A stretch of DNA of 41,096 nt from Pseudomonas agarici (lineage in GTDB: Bacteria > Pseudomonadota > Gammaproteobacteria > Pseudomonadales > Pseudomonadaceae): contig NZ_FOAR01000036.1 of assembly GCF_900109755.1 (NCBI RefSeq), forward strand, positions 1 to 41,096, read 5' to 3'. The translations under genes and the position numbers were made by a program. The notes under the pieces are model-generated. The model was not told where the DNA came from, did no database searches, and was given only the letters and a program-made list of their open reading frames with translations. Shown piece after piece: positions 32,652 to 40,841 of this stretch. Each line of letters starts with the position of its first letter. Within the stretch, counting starts at the first letter, position 1.

Positions 32652-34457
32652 ATGCGTACTGAAACAGTTCTTGACCTATTTTATCGTAGCGTTGAGCAGT
32701 GGCCAAACCACATCGCCATACAGGGTGATAACCGCGCAATTACTTATTTTGAACTCGATAGAAAAAGCGATGCGATAGCAGCGTATCTTCGTCGACGAAA
32801 AGTTGGTAAGGGCGATTTCATACCCATATTCGGACATCGCTCGATCGATTTGATCATTGCTCAGTTGGGCGTAATGAAGACGTCGGCAAGCTATGTTCCA
32901 GTAGATAACAAATACCCGAAAGCCCGGAAATTGAATATTGCCAGCCAGTGTCTCGCTCCTGTTATTCTTGCGACGGAGGCGGTTGATACAGATTGCCTCA
33001 TGGAAAAAGACGTTGTCGCTGTTTTTGATATTCTGAGCGAAGAAAAACACGATTTGACGGGTGATATTTCTGTCTTTCCCAATGATATTATTTATACCAT
33101 ATTCACCTCCGGTACCACGGGACAGCCGAAAGGTGTCTTGATCGAACATCATTCCCTGGTTAACTTGATAAAATGGCACAATGATCGTTTCATGATGACG
33201 CCGCAATCGCGTACAACGCTGATGGCGGGTGTGGGATTTGACGTTTCGCAGTGGGAGATATGGTCTGCCCTCAGCGCTGGTGCAACGATCTATTTATTGG
33301 ATGAGGCTGTACGTATTTCTACTGCGGCACTGTTGGGGTTTTATAATAAGCACAGTATAACCCATGCTTATATTCCAACAGTCATGATCGGAGAGTTCGT
33401 TCGCCAGCCACAGCCAGATAACCAGACGCTCCAGTTTTTGTTCTCCGCCGGGGAAAAACTACACCCGGTCGATGCTGAGCACCTGGCTTTCACGCTGGTT
33501 GATTACTATGGACCGACGGAGACGACTATTTATGCGACCTGTCGCATTGTTCGCAATACTGCAGATCCGCAGCTTGCCTCCTCAATAGGATTTCCTGTCG
33601 CGGATATGGAAGTGTTTGTACTGGATGACAATCTCGACCCCGTGGCGGATGGCGACACGGGGGAGCTTTTCATTGCCGGAGGTGGTTTGGCGCGGGGTTA
33701 TCTGGGGCGTCCGGATTTGACGGCAGAGCGTTTCATTACGGTGCCGTCAATGAATCTTCGGGCGTATCGCAGCGGGGACCTGGCCCGTCGGCTTCCAGAT
33801 GGCAGCATACAGTTTCTCGGGCGTGCAGACGATCAAGTGAAAATCCGCGGCAATCGTGTCGAGTTGGGCGAAATAGAAGTAGCTTTGCTGCGTAGTCCTT
33901 GGCTGGTTGCTGCTGTCGTTATGCTTGATGCATTCAGTGAGCTTCAGGGTAAGCGGCTTGTTGCGTTTGTCGTTCCTCGCGATAGAGAAGAAGTCTCTGG
34001 CGACTTTACAAGAAAGTTGACGGCGCAGCTGAGAAATGAAGTTCCTGATTATATGATTCCCGCACGATATGTTTTGCTCGATTCAATACCTTATAACGCT
34101 AATGGAAAGACAGACAGGAAAGCACTTTATGAGTTGGCATCGGTTCAGCGCGATGACGAGGTTAAAAAGTTTCAGGCCGGCAGCCAGGAAGAATTGCTGA
34201 TCGCCGAGGTTTGGAGTCGATTCCTGGGGCACTCTGACTTCGGCCTGGATGATAATTTTTTGAGGTTGGAGGGCACTCGCTGCTGGCGATCTTATTACTC
34301 ACGGAGATTGCCGAACAGCTTGGAGTCAAAACCTACATCAGAGACCTCTATGAGCATGGAACCATTCATGGGCTCGCGGCTGTGCTTGAGGCGCGAAAAG
34401 GCAGTCGTTCCGCGCCTCTGGATGGAGAGCCTGTCCATGAGTTGCAGTACGATGTAA
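32652..34457 (+). CDS. A-T-R synthetase, 5' open frame: adenylation domain
   Basis: Frame-0 product from ATG 32652 (AGGGAG upstream). The adenylation domain is complete: A3 IFTSGTTGQPKG, A4 FDVSQWEIW, A5 YYGPTETTIYAT, A7 YRSGDLARR, A8 GRADDQVKIRGNRVELGEIE and A10 NGKTDRKAL with the catalytic Lys. Aligning by eye to GrsA, the specificity residues are about D, V, W, Y, F, A, Y, I, Y, K. I do not recognise a substrate from this set; the DVW start is shared with some serine- and alanine-type codes. After the T run at 34256 about 65 residues are out-of-frame translation and meaningless. Confidence 0.75.
   Translation: MRTETVLDLFYRSVEQWPNHIAIQGDNRAITYFELDRKSDAIAAYLRRRKVGKGDFIPIFGHRSIDLIIAQLGVMKTSASYVPVDNKYPKARKLNIASQCLAPVILATEAVDTDCLMEKDVVAVFDILSEEKHDLTGDISVFPNDIIYTIFTSGTTGQPKGVLIEHHSLVNLIKWHNDRFMMTPQSRTTLMAGVGFDVSQWEIWSALSAGATIYLLDEAVRISTAALLGFYNKHSITHAYIPTVMIGEFVRQPQPDNQTLQFLFSAGEKLHPVDAEHLAFTLVDYYGPTETTIYATCRIVRNTADPQLASSIGFPVADMEVFVLDDNLDPVADGDTGELFIAGGGLARGYLGRPDLTAERFITVPSMNLRAYRSGDLARRLPDGSIQFLGRADDQVKIRGNRVELGEIEVALLRSPWLVAAVVMLDAFSELQGKRLVAFVVPRDREEVSGDFTRKLTAQLRNEVPDYMIPARYVLLDSIPYNANGKTDRKALYELASVQRDDEVKKFQAGSQEELLIAEVWSRFLGHSDFGLDDNFLRLEGTRCWRSYYSRRLPNSLESKPTSETSMSMEPFMGSRLCLRREKAVVPRLWMESLSMSCSTM
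34256..34262 (+). other. Frame-break site: T TTT TTG slippery heptamer
   Basis: The codons read AAT TTT TTG in frame 0, so the seven bases have the X XXY YYZ form of a -1 slippery site. A -1 slip here gives F-F-E-V-G-G-H-S-L-L, restoring the phosphopantetheine Ser. A missing seventh T gives the same result. Confidence 0.75.
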
Positions 34458-35656
34458 GACTGCCACTCAAGTTTGATATTCCTGAAGGCTTCAGTCATGA
34501 GCAAATGGAGTGTCCGAGACATATCCTGTTGACTGGCGTAACAGGTTTTGTCGGTATTCATCTTCTCGATGAACTGTTGTCCAGCAGCGAGGCTGAAGTT
34601 CATTGTCTCGTCAGAGCGAGTAATCCTGTGCTGGCGCGCAAGCGGATCGAGATGACGGCAGAGCGATATGAAATACATCTGGGTAAAAATATCGAGCGTG
34701 TCCGAGTCTATACCGGAGAGTTATCCCATGAGCTGATGGGGCTTGCTGATAGCACTTATAAAATGCTGTCGGAGAAGGTTGACATGATTTATCACTCTGC
34801 CAGTTCGGTTAATTTTATCCAGCCTTATTCGTATATGAAGAAGGATAATGTGGAGGGTTTGAAGCAAATTATAGAGTTTGCCGCAAACATGCGCAGCAAG
34901 GCACTGATATTGCTATCGACCATATCGGTCTATAGTTGGGGGCATTTGCATACGGGAAAAACGGTGATGTATGAGGCCGATGATATCGACCAGAACCTGC
35001 CGGCCGTGGCTACGGATCTTGGTTATGTGCGCAGCAAGTGGGTGATGGAGAAAATTGCCGACCTTGCGGCATCGAAAGGCCTGCCATTGATGACTTTCCG
35101 CCTGGGTTACGCAACCTGCCATAGCCGGACGGGGGCCTTCGCGGGTTATCAGTGGTGGGGACGTTTGATCCAGACGTGCATGAACCTCAAGGTGGTCCCC
35201 GATCTGAAGGATTTGCGCGAAGGTTTGACCACGGTTGACTATATGGTGAGAGCCATTGGCTGTATTTCTCGAAAACCACAGGCCCTGGGGAAGAAATTCA
35301 ACCTTATTCCCTCACCTGAGAAAAACCTCACCTTCAAGGATTTTTTCTCAAGGTTGCAAGAGAGTAGCGATCTGGTTTTCGACACCATACCGTTCAAGGA
35401 CTGGCTCGCTCTTTGGGAGTGGGATCAGAAGGCCCCCCTTTATCCTTTGCTGAGTCTGTTCAAGGATAATATGTTCGATGGCAAGTCCACCGTTGAACTC
35501 TACCAGGACACTTACCTGTGGGATTGCTCGAATGTAAGGCAGTTCCTTGAAGGGACTGGCATCGTTGAGCCTGAGTTCGATGCCGCGCTGCTCCAGGTGT
35601 ATCTGGGGGTGCTAAAAGAGCATTCACGCATGGAGCAGCATCAGCCAGGGGCTTGA
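34382..35656 (+). CDS. A-T-R synthetase, 3' open frame: thioester reductase domain
   Basis: Continuation in the -1 frame; the listed start is only the first GTG after the break. The true frame opens upstream and includes the end of the carrier domain. The reductase is an extended short-chain dehydrogenase: NADPH-binding LTGVTGFVGIHLLDELL, STISVYSW and the catalytic Tyr-Lys in GYVRSKW. It resembles terminal R domains of Lys2, carboxylic acid reductases and reductive peptide synthetases. Its 3' end overlaps the convergent ABC ATPase gene by 16 bp. Confidence 0.8.
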   Translation: MLEARKGSRSAPLDGEPVHELQYDVRLPLKFDIPEGFSHEQMECPRHILLTGVTGFVGIHLLDELLSSSEAEVHCLVRASNPVLARKRIEMTAERYEIHLGKNIERVRVYTGELSHELMGLADSTYKMLSEKVDMIYHSASSVNFIQPYSYMKKDNVEGLKQIIEFAANMRSKALILLSTISVYSWGHLHTGKTVMYEADDIDQNLPAVATDLGYVRSKWVMEKIADLAASKGLPLMTFRLGYATCHSRTGAFAGYQWWGRLIQTCMNLKVVPDLKDLREGLTTVDYMVRAIGCISRKPQALGKKFNLIPSPEKNLTFKDFFSRLQESSDLVFDTIPFKDWLALWEWDQKAPLYPLLSLFKDNMFDGKSTVELYQDTYLWDCSNVRQFLEGTGIVEPEFDAALLQVYLGVLKEHSRMEQHQPGA

Positions 35657-36690
35657 AACAGCACCAGGTGTTCGGCGGCAACGCGAATCCCGACATCGTC
35701 TCCAGGCAAGTGGTCGGCATGGCTGGGAAAGATCGACTCCAACTGGCTGCCGGTCGCTAACTGTAGGCGATAGAGGGTCGCCGCGCCGAGGAACGTTTTG
35801 CCGATGACCCGCGCTTTCAGCGGGCTGTGGGGCGCGTGGACGATGTCGTCCGGTCGTAGCAGTACGTCCACCGCGCCGCCCAGCGGCAAGGCGTAGGCCC
35901 GGTTCCCACGCAGCACGCCCAGTTCGGTTTGCACCGACTCCGGGGTGATCAGTTGCCCGCGAATAAAGTAGCCCTGCCCGATAAAGCTGGCGACAAACGG
36001 TGTCGCTGGTTCGTGATAGAGATTGTATGGGGTGTCCCACTGCTCCAATCGACCTTCCCTGAACACGCCAACATGGTCGCTGACCGCAAAGGCTTCCTCC
36101 TGGTCATGGGTGACCAGGATCGCACTGGTGCCGCGCAGCTTGAGAATTTCGCGGACTTCTTGGCTGAGCTTGCGCCGCAGTTCGCCATCGAGATTGGAGA
36201 AGGGTTCGTCGAGCAGCAGCAGTTGTGGTTCCGGAGCCAGTGCGCGGGCCAGAGCTACGCGTTGCTGCTGGCCGCCGGAGAGTTCATGGGGATAACGCTT
36301 TCCCAGGCCCTTGAGATTGACCAGCTCCAGCAGTTCTTCGGTGACACGAGCCCGTTGCGGGTGCTTGCGAATGCCGAAGGCAATGTTTTGCGCGACGCTC
36401 AGGTGTGGGAACAGCGCGTAGTCCTGGAACACCATGCCGATGCGGCGTTTCTCTGGAGCCAGGGTAAACCCTGCGCTGGAGATGACTTCGCCCGCCAACT
36501 GAATCTCGCCTTGGTGGACCGGTTCGAAACCGGCGATGGCGCGCAGCGCAGTCGTCTTGCCACAACCGGAAGCGCCCAGTAGACAGCCGATATCGCCAGC
36601 GTTCAGGTGCAGATTGAGGTTCTGCACCACCCGCTGGTCCTGGTAACCGCAGGCGAGGTTGTGCAGATTCAACAGCAGCGGATGACTCAT
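35641..36690 (-). CDS. ABC transporter ATP-binding protein (FbpC/PotA-like)
   Basis: ATPase of 349 aa of the type that drives binding-protein importers for iron(III), polyamines or anions. Walker A GASGCGKTT, Q-loop FQDYALFPHL, signature LSGGQQQRVALARAL, Walker B LLLLDEPFSNLD and H-loop VTHDQEEAFAVSD are intact. A TOBE-type C-terminal domain follows (about 240-349). No permease or binding-protein gene is adjacent. Its ATG overlaps the argF stop by 4 bases (ATGA). The pairing with argF is also what I recall for PA3538-PA3537 in P. aeruginosa. The transported substrate is unknown. Confidence 0.87.
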   Translation of the reverse strand: MSHPLLLNLHNLACGYQDQRVVQNLNLHLNAGDIGCLLGASGCGKTTALRAIAGFEPVHQGEIQLAGEVISSAGFTLAPEKRRIGMVFQDYALFPHLSVAQNIAFGIRKHPQRARVTEELLELVNLKGLGKRYPHELSGGQQQRVALARALAPEPQLLLLDEPFSNLDGELRRKLSQEVREILKLRGTSAILVTHDQEEAFAVSDHVGVFREGRLEQWDTPYNLYHEPATPFVASFIGQGYFIRGQLITPESVQTELGVLRGNRAYALPLGGAVDVLLRPDDIVHAPHSPLKARVIGKTFLGAATLYRLQLATGSQLESIFPSHADHLPGDDVGIRVAAEHLVLFQAPG

Positions 36691-37607
36691 GCCGGGCGGT
36701 ACGCCGGCTGGACCAGAAACTCCAACAGGGCCTTTTGCGCATGCAGGCGGTTCTCGGCCTGGTCCCAGGCGACCGAACGCGGGTCGTCGAGCAGGTCGAG
36801 GCTGATTTCCTCACCACGGTGAGCCGGCAGGCAATGCAGGAACAGTACCTCGGGAGCGGCCAGGTCGAGCAGTTCACGGGTAACTTGCAGTGGCGCGAAC
36901 AGGGCCAGGCGCTTGGCGGTTTCCTCCTCCTGGCCCATGGAGGTCCAGACGTCGGTGCTGACCAGGTGCGAACCACGTACCGCCTCGCGCGGATCGCGAA
37001 CTAGCCGCACCCGCTCGCCGGCCAGGACCAGCAGTGCCGGGCTGGGCTCATAGCCCTCGGGGCAACTGATGCGCAGTTGGAAGTCGAACTGGATCGCTGC
37101 TTCGATATAGCTGTTGCACATGTTGTTGCCGTCGCCGATCCAGGTCACGGTCTTGCCCTGGATCGAGCCGCGATGTTCGAAGAAGGTCTGCATGTCTGCC
37201 AGCAACTGACAGGGATGCAGGTCGTCGGACAGGCCATTGATCACCGGTACGCGAGAGTTGGCGGCGAATTCGGTCAGGGTGCTGTGCTTGAAGGTGCGTA
37301 GCATGACGACGTCGAGCATGCTCGACAGGACGATGGCGCTGTCGCCGATAGGCTCGCCACGGCCCAGTTGGGTGTCGCGTGGCGAGAGGAAGATCGCCTG
37401 GCCGCCGAGCTGGATCATGCCGGATTCGAACGATACACGGGTACGGGTCGAGGACTTCTCGAAAATCATGCCGAGAATCCGACCCTTGAGTGGCTCGAAC
37501 AATACGCCGCGATCACGCAGGTCCTTCAGCTCGACGCCTCGACGAATCACGCTGACCAGCTCTTTGGGCGTGCAATCCATCAGGGAGAGAAAGTGCCTTG
37601 CGCTCAT
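36687..37607 (-). CDS. argF: Ornithine carbamoyltransferase (anabolic)
   Basis: Cytosolic enzyme of arginine biosynthesis that makes citrulline from ornithine and carbamoyl phosphate; 306 aa. The carbamoyl-phosphate site is Ser53-Thr-Arg-Thr-Arg57 in EKSSTRTR, followed by LSDDLHPCQLLAD, the ornithine-loop residues in STDVWTSMGQE, and HCLPAHRGEE with the catalytic Cys. The start MSARHFLSLMD matches P. aeruginosa ArgF; an ATG one codon earlier (37610) is equally close to the AAGG site. A perfect ArgR half-site lies over its probable promoter at 37712-37753. Confidence 0.95.
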   Translation of the reverse strand: MSARHFLSLMDCTPKELVSVIRRGVELKDLRDRGVLFEPLKGRILGMIFEKSSTRTRVSFESGMIQLGGQAIFLSPRDTQLGRGEPIGDSAIVLSSMLDVVMLRTFKHSTLTEFAANSRVPVINGLSDDLHPCQLLADMQTFFEHRGSIQGKTVTWIGDGNNMCNSYIEAAIQFDFQLRISCPEGYEPSPALLVLAGERVRLVRDPREAVRGSHLVSTDVWTSMGQEEETAKRLALFAPLQVTRELLDLAAPEVLFLHCLPAHRGEEISLDLLDDPRSVAWDQAENRLHAQKALLEFLVQPAYRPA

Positions 37608-37711
37608 CATTAAGTACCTTTTGCAACAGACCGCAGATGCTCAAAGCCGGGTTTTTCGGAAAAACGGGCGAGACCTGCGGCGTAAGCCGCACGGGGCGAC
37701 GAAATAGGGGA

Positions 37712-37753
37712 AGACGCGATCGTATAAGAAAATGTCGCGTGTTACCAATAGGA
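37712..37753. promoter_or_regulatory. ArgR operator overlapping the argF promoter
   Basis: Two tandem 21-bp half-sites fit the Pseudomonas ArgR form TGTCGC-N8-AA-N5. The second (37733-37753) is perfect and the first (37712-37732) has AGACGC with AA correctly placed. On the minus strand a promoter-like TTGGTA-N16-TATACG lies inside the operator, giving a leader of about 100 bases. Binding would block argF when arginine is plentiful. The rest of the 424-bp gap to 38031 holds two small hairpins in the argF leader and otherwise nothing I can assign; the open frame through it looks spurious. Confidence 0.7.
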
Positions 37754-38031
37754 GACTTTGTTTTGGCACGTCAAAGCGAGGGAATTAAGTTGTTCCCGTC
37801 GGTTTTCACGTCTGTCCAAGCTCGTTTCCATCCTCACAATCGATGCACTTTTACACTGGCGCGACGGCGCTTGGCAATTGAAGACGGCGGCTACAAGCGG
37901 CTTGCGGTGGTTTTCTGCATCTGGCTCGGGCGGTTGTCTGCGGCATCATGCTTCAGCTAAAAGCAGAAACATTTCCTAAACTATGCGCCTAGGTTATAAA
38001 GGTATCATTGCAGACACGCAGAGGCTTTGGA

Positions 38032-38322
38032 ATGGAATCGAAAGAACAGCAACTCATGGAGTTGCTAAGATTGACCGCCCAGGCGCTGACGCATATGACC
38101 GCTTCGGTGACCTCGATGTCTTTCGAATTGTTACGTAGCGAAGATGAAGCCACCCGTGCAGCCGGGCGGCGGATGATCCACCGCATGGGCACCATCAGTT
38201 CTGGCCTCGACGAGCATTGGCGCCTGATCGGTGAGCTGACCGGCGTACATGTCGGCCAGGAGCGGAGCGAAACCGTCCAGGAAATCCAACTACAACCTGC
38301 CCCCAGGCTCCCTCTGGCCTGA
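38032..38322 (+). CDS. Small conserved hypothetical protein
   Basis: Predicted 96-aa soluble, largely helical protein beginning MESKEQQLMELLRLTAQAL, with no signal peptide, membrane segment or motif I recognise. ATG 38032 is preferred because GAGG lies upstream; an ATG at 38008 would add eight residues. Codon use matches the neighbours. The position between argF and grxD is a known conserved slot in pseudomonads. Function unknown. Confidence 0.6.
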   Translation: MESKEQQLMELLRLTAQALTHMTASVTSMSFELLRSEDEATRAAGRRMIHRMGTISSGLDEHWRLIGELTGVHVGQERSETVQEIQLQPAPRLPLA

Positions 38323-38484
38323 AGCCCATCGACTCACCAGACAGTGCGGCCGTGTCGCGGAGCACGGCACTCTGAGTCCGCTGCGACAGGCCGTCTGCGG
38401 GGAGACCGAGCACCACGCTCGGCTTTCCGATACAATGCGTGACCGTGCCGACAACTGAGTCGGAAAGTTTAGCCGAGGTGTTCC

Positions 38485-38823
38485 ATGGATATCATCGAAA
38501 CGATTAAAGAGCAGATTGCCAACAACACCATTCTGCTTTACATGAAAGGCTCGCCGAATGCCCCACAATGTGGCTTCTCCTCGAAAGCCGCTCAAGCTGT
38601 CATGGGCTGTGGCGAGAAGTTCGCCTACGTAGACATTCTGCAGAACCCGGAAATTCGCGCCAACCTGCCCAAGTACGCCAACTGGCCCACCTTTCCACAG
38701 CTGTGGGTCGGCGGTGAGCTGGTCGGTGGTAGCGACATCATGACTGAGATGTACGCCAACGGTGAGCTGCAGACGCTGATCAAGAATGCTGCCGAAAAAG
38801 CCGCTGCCAAGACCGAAGCCTGA
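38485..38823 (+). CDS. grxD: Monothiol glutaredoxin GrxD
   Basis: CGFS-type glutaredoxin of 112 aa that carries and delivers [2Fe-2S] clusters with glutathione. The active Cys29-Gly-Phe-Ser motif lies in SPNAPQCGFSSKA; further family residues are WPTFPQLWVGGELVGGSDI. The TACAAT at 38431-38436 may be its -10. A bidirectional terminator follows. Its neighbours bfrB and bfd also handle iron, so this is an iron-homeostasis neighbourhood. Confidence 0.95.
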   Translation: MDIIETIKEQIANNTILLYMKGSPNAPQCGFSSKAAQAVMGCGEKFAYVDILQNPEIRANLPKYANWPTFPQLWVGGELVGGSDIMTEMYANGELQTLIKNAAEKAAAKTEA

Positions 38824-38865
38824 TTTCGGATGACCCTGGACGGCGTTCAACGTTGCCCAGGGATA

Positions 38866-38905
38866 AAAAAGCCTCGCCTCTTCATCGAAGGGCGGGGCTT
38901 TTTAT
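38866..38905. terminator. Bidirectional terminator between grxD and bfrB
   Basis: AAAAAGCCTCGCC and GGCGGGGCTTTTT form a GC-rich stem with A and T runs on either side. It serves the convergent grxD (+) and bfrB (-) genes. Confidence 0.85.
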
Positions 38906-38915
38906 TTTGGACGAG

Positions 38916-39389
38916 TTATTCGTCGCCCATCTGCGATTGCAAATAGTTTTCAATACCGACTTTATCGATCAGGCCCAGTTGGGTTTCCAGCCAGTCGATA
39001 TGTTCCTCTTCGGATTCGAGAATATCTTCCAGCAGTTCGCGGCTGCCGAAGTCTCCGCTCTTTTCGCAATGGGCAATCGCTTCTTTCAGATCCTTGTGGC
39101 CTGTTCTTTCAATTTTCAGGTCGCACTCGAGCATTTCCTTGGTGTTCTCGCCGATATGCAGCTTGCCCAGGTCCTGCACGTTCGGCAGGCCTTCGAGGAA
39201 CAGGATGCGCTTGATCAGCTTGTCCGCGTGTTTCATCTCGTCGATGGACTCGTGGTACTCGTGCTTGCCCAGCTTGTTCAGACCCCAATCCTCGTACATA
39301 CGGGCATGCAAGAAGTATTGGTTGATCGCGACCAGCTCATTGGCGAGGATCTTGTTGAGATGCTGGATGACTGATTTGTCGCCTTTCAT
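38916..39389 (-). CDS. bfrB: Bacterioferritin BfrB
   Basis: Iron-storage protein that forms a 24-subunit shell with haem between subunits; 157 aa. All ferroxidase ligands are present: Glu18, Glu51, His54, Glu94, Glu127 and His130, and the haem ligand Met52 in IDEMKHADKL. ATG 39389 with AGGA upstream is chosen; the longer frame to 39443 is not supported. Bfd, encoded next to it on the same strand, reduces it to release iron. The 145 bp upstream are AT-rich and probably carry its own promoter, which I cannot place with confidence. Confidence 0.95.
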   Translation of the reverse strand: MKGDKSVIQHLNKILANELVAINQYFLHARMYEDWGLNKLGKHEYHESIDEMKHADKLIKRILFLEGLPNVQDLGKLHIGENTKEMLECDLKIERTGHKDLKEAIAHCEKSGDFGSRELLEDILESEEEHIDWLETQLGLIDKVGIENYLQSQMGDE

Positions 39390-39544
39390 GATGGGGTCCT
39401 GCCCTGTAATAGCTGTGTATAAGGCAGAGTTTGATCCCGACAACTTCGAGAGTCAAACCTAAGTTATTGAATAATATATGAAAATTAATCGGAATAAGAA
39501 TGTTTGTGTTCCGCGTCTTGGTGCTAAGCGATTGAATTACAGGC

Positions 39545-39572
39545 ATAAAAAAACCGGACACTGAGTCCGGTT
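39545..39572 (-). terminator. Rho-independent terminator of bfd
   Basis: On the minus strand AACCGGAC-TCAGT-GTCCGGTT is followed by a run of seven T, 19 bp past the bfd stop. This makes bfd a separate transcript from bfrB. Confidence 0.9.
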
Positions 39573-39590
39573 ACTTACAATCGTCGTATT

Positions 39591-39809
39591 TTACCCTGCT
39601 GAAAATTCTACCGCGTAGGGCAGTGCAGCCTGGCTGCTTTGCAGCTCGGTCAGGGTTTCGCGTACCACTTGCTTGGCCAGGCACGCACATTTGCCACATT
39701 GACCGGCAACACCGGTCGCCTGGCGCACTTCGCGGTAGCTGCAGCAACCCTCGAAGATCGCCTCGCGGATTTGTCCGTCGGTGACGCCGGCGCAAAGGCA
39801 GACATACAT
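39591..39809 (-). CDS. bfd: Bacterioferritin-associated ferredoxin
   Basis: [2Fe-2S] protein of 72 aa that binds BfrB and supplies electrons to mobilise stored iron. Cluster ligands Cys4 and Cys6 (MYVCLC) and Cys38 and Cys41 (GQCGKC) are present; Cys22, Cys23 and Cys43 are extra. It has a strong sigma-70 promoter with a Fur-type box, so it should be made when iron is scarce, opposite to bfrB. Confidence 0.94.
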   Translation of the reverse strand: MYVCLCAGVTDGQIREAIFEGCCSYREVRQATGVAGQCGKCACLAKQVVRETLTELQSSQAALPYAVEFSAG

Positions 39810-39849
39810 AAGATGAGAACCGTCGCTGGTTAGGGTTCAATTGCCATGG

Positions 39850-39878
39850 ATCTTAATGTTAACGAGAATGATTGTCAA
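39850..39878 (-). promoter_or_regulatory. bfd promoter with overlapping Fur-type box
   Basis: On the minus strand TTGACA (39873-39878) and TAAGAT (39850-39855) are spaced by 17 bp. Bases 39858-39876 match the 19-bp Fur consensus GATAATGATAATCATTATC at 14 of 19 positions and fill the spacer. Fur-iron would block the promoter. The rest of the 298-bp gap to the peroxiredoxin gene carries a long-range inverted repeat in its leader (GATCGCG 40026-40032, CGCGATC 40067-40073) and no clear -35/-10. Confidence 0.75.
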
Positions 39879-40107
39879 AGCTGTCTGTGTAAAATCTTTG
39901 TCCGTTGCATGGTTGGCTGACGAACGGGAAGTGGCGCCCGGCAATGGGTAGCGGGGGCGAGTTTGTAAAAACCGTTTAGGAGCGTCAAAAAACGCGGTGT
40001 ATGATGGTCGATTCCAAGGAAACGAGATCGCGTCACAGGCTTGTCGCTTAAGGCTGGCAGGCTAGGCGCGATCTTGTTCTGAACGTTACTACACCAGGAG
40101 ATATCCA

Positions 40108-40710
<603 letters not shown>

Positions 40711-40726
40711 GTTGTTGTTCTACGAA

Positions 40727-40744
40727 CAAAAAACCGGCCTTGAG
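40727..40744 (+). terminator. Terminator of the peroxiredoxin gene, cut by the IS
   Basis: AAAAAACCGGCCTTGAG is the ascending arm of a typical terminator. The complementary arm (GGCCGGTTTTTT) is missing and the IS end begins at 40745. Confidence 0.6.
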
Positions 40745-40760
40745 CAGACTGTGTGAAAAC
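40745..40760. repeat. IS terminal inverted repeat (right copy)
   Basis: CAGACTGTGTGAAAAC is the exact reverse complement of 328-343. It marks the outer end of the IS. Confidence 0.85.
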
Positions 40761-40780
40761 ACACTAATGGTGGTTCCAGC

Positions 40781-40807
40781 AAACGCCCCGACTTGTTCGG
40801 GGCGTTT
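40781..40807 (-). terminator. Hairpin behind the transposase gene
   Basis: AAACGCCCCG and CGGGGCGTTT pair perfectly around 7 bases, about 35 bp past the transposase stop. It can end transposase transcription and may block read-through from the peroxiredoxin side. Confidence 0.65.
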
Positions 40808-40841
40808 GCTTTTGTGCTCACAGCAGACGAAAAAAGGCTTT

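Larger units (their letters stand above)
32652..35656 (+). pseudogene. A-T-R synthetase (adenylation-carrier-thioester reductase), frame broken in the carrier motif
   Basis: A single non-ribosomal-peptide-synthetase-like module of about 1000 residues when the frame is joined. It would activate a carboxylic or amino acid as an AMP ester, load it on its own phosphopantetheine arm and release it by NADPH reduction as an aldehyde or alcohol. The frame breaks at a T6 run (34256-34261) inside the carrier motif. In frame 0 it reads DNFLRLEG; read with one extra T, or by a -1 shift, it gives DNFFEVGGHSLLAILLLTEIAEQLG, a canonical carrier. The domain set recalls stand-alone reductive modules such as MgoA/PvfC, but no mgo/pvf partner genes are here. 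It is AT-richer than its neighbours, suggesting transfer. It may be intact in the cell if the lost T is a sequencing error. Confidence 0.8.

Noticed and set aside
32676..33206. 176-residue minus-strand frame in the adenylation domain
   Set aside because: Antisense shadow of a domain with complete core motifs.
37598..37960. 120-residue plus-strand open frame upstream of the small hypothetical gene
   Set aside because: It covers the argF start, the ArgR operator and the promoter, has no clear ribosome binding site and a composition unlike a real protein.
38349..38368. GCCGTG...CACGGC hairpin before grxD
   Set aside because: Six-base arms in GC-rich DNA are expected by chance; not positioned as a clear terminator.
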